Assembly: GCF_000276665.1 (NCBI RefSeq)
Contig: NW_004955435.1
Span: forward strand, 2,144,892-2,208,891
DNA: 64,000 nucleotides
Reading direction: 5' to 3'
Source of the DNA: Chinchilla lanigera
Taxonomy: Eukaryota > Chordata > Mammalia > Rodentia > Chinchillidae
The notes under the pieces were generated by a model. The model made no database searches and was not told where the DNA came from. It was given only the letters and a program-made list of their open reading frames with translations. Each line of letters opens with the position of its first letter. The stretch's first letter is position 1. The position numbers and the translations under genes were made by a program. Of the stretch, positions 62,301 to 64,000 are shown piece after piece.

Positions 62301-64000
62301 CTTTACCTGAGCCAAGTTATAGAAAAACCTACTTTACAGTTTAATTTTTTTCTCAACTTTTTCTCCAATTTCTACATTTTAAAATTATTTCTGGCTAAAT
62401 TAATTACAAAACTAAAAATATGGCAGAAGCATAGGCAAGGAAGCTTATTTTTAGAACGGACTACATTTAGCTAGAAGCATAGTTTGTTTCCTCCAGTTTG
62501 AATCTTTATTTGCACAACAATTAATCGGCTATGGAATGTCTTTTAACTGAGTAAATGATCAGCCACCTCTGTTAAATACGTTAAGGAGTTTATCTTGTCT
62601 GAGTCCCCCTGACAAATACTAAAATACATAACCTTAATAAGGCACTAATGAGGTCATTATAACTAGTTTTGTGTGTATTTAAAGTACAGATTTAAGATCT
62701 TCATTAATGATTAACTACTAGAAAACTTTGTTCCTTCCTTTGAGTTATTTTTAAACCTCTACATACTATAATTACACATATTCAGTCATAAAACTTTCCG
62801 TAGTGCTGAACACAACTGAACTCGAATAAGAACAAACATGTTACAAATCAGGCTATTTAAAGAGGTTAATTTTTAAGTAGATAAGGGAGGAAGTGAACTT
62901 CACCCATTTCAAGCTTTCTTATTTTGAGAAAAAATGTATTGCTAAGAGATTATTTCATATCTTCCTGACCAGACTTATAGGAATGCTTTCTTTAAAGTAT
63001 TTAGCAACCAGGATTTTAAACTTTCTGATTATAAGCTGTCTGTGAGATAAGATAGGTAGCATGTGGCTTTCTCTGGTCTTTATTTTCAGTCTTTCTAAAA
63101 ATAGAATGTGTAATTTCCCCCATCAGTTTAAGAGGAGCTGGGCAATTCTGGTCAGAAAATTATCTTTGACTTGAAATCAATGTGCAAAACCTACAACCCT
63201 ACTAAGAGAATAGGACATAAATTACCTAATAGAATAAGACATAATGGTGTTTTACGTGTGCTTGTGCAAAATCGAAGAGAAGACAGAAATACGGATTGTT
63301 CCATTTCAGTAAATACTAAATAGTCATTTCAAAAACAACTTGTAGATGGGTATATTTCAACATCAACACACAAACTTTTCAGAATTAAATTAAAATTTGA
63401 TAGTAATCTACATTCTAACTAAATGATTTCCTCTCACATGATACCACTTTTTAATATAGTAAAATTACTTCAATGCATACTATAAAATGACAGTTAAACC
63501 TTCAGAGTGTACTTTTATGTGTTTACCAGCAAAGGGCTCTTAAGAAGTGTGGGGAGAGGGCTAAAGAAGGTTGTAAGCTATTTATAAATTGGAAAGTCTT
63601 TTGCATTTATCTAGGAATATAGATATTGTCAATACGTGATTGAATTACTGCACCAGCTTTCCTGGAGGATTTGTATGTTTATTGCCTTTCTGTGAGACAT
63701 TTATCCAGCTCTCTCAATCCTGTACTCTTTCTTGCATGAATTCACACGTATTAAAATGCAAGTATCTTGCTTCCCTGATATATGTCATTTGCATTATTTG
63801 AAACCCTGCAGCCCCCATATTTCTTACTATCTGCACAATTGAAAAACAAAATTATTTAGTAATAATTTTCCAGCGATAAGGTGATATTTCATGAAATACA
63901 CATACTGCAAGAAGTTTACAAGCCATCTTTTCAATTTTCTTGCTGTATGTTAAGGAAAAGATTGAAAGAAACATTTACTTTTGAAGGAAGTGCAAGACTC
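62300..64000. other. Unassigned, repeat-poor AT-rich intron
   Basis: No transposon signature recognised over 1.7 kb, in contrast to much of the window. Several TAAT-containing motifs occur (caacaattaatcggctatgg, cattaatgattaactactag). Function unknown. Confidence 0.45.

Overview
This is mammalian genomic DNA from a rodent. It carries B1 SINEs, ID SINEs, an apparent B1-ID dimer, rodent-style L1 copies and many ERVL-MaLR LTRs next to old mammalian MIR, L2 and MLT1 fragments. The ID copies have a body and an A/C-rich tail that do not look like the usual mouse or rat form, so I favour a non-murid rodent (squirrel-related or castorimorph clade). That placement is an inference.

The only protein-coding sequence I can support is one exon on the minus strand, 21195-21337. 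It is 143 bp with canonical splice signals and encodes 47 full codons of dihydropyrimidine dehydrogenase (DPYD), matching human exon 19 in length, phase and sequence. The gene runs right to left. Everything above 21337 is therefore intron 18 (42.7 kb visible, open at the right edge) and everything below 21195 is intron 19 (21.2 kb visible, open at the left edge). I did not find exons 18 or 20. These introns are very long in human, so that is expected.

Layout: 1-6,900 holds an L1 with a solo MaLR LTR in it, MIR copies and unassigned intron. At 6,934 there is a hAT-like end. 9,000-19,150 is a 10-kb stack of nested retroelements: a minus L1 broken by a full-length MaLR that itself holds an ID SINE, then a plus L1 carrying a short L1 tail and a retrocopy-like insert, then an L1 5' half, then an antisense ancient L1 5' region. 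19,150-31,030 is mostly unique intron with the exon, a B1 between inverted tetranucleotide arrays, MIRs and an (AC)n. 31,030-35,390 is a twin-primed L1 with a second L1 inserted in it (17-bp target duplication) and an assembly gap. 36,780-44,720 is another L1/MaLR/HAL1 stack. 44,720-64,000 is mainly unassigned intron with an ID SINE containing an assembly gap, L1 3' ends, L2, a B1-ID dimer and two MLT1 LTRs.

I see no operon, CRISPR, tRNA or rRNA gene, and no undescribed biological system. The most informative content is the nested insertion history, two assembly gaps whose content can be predicted, and a few unassigned segments.
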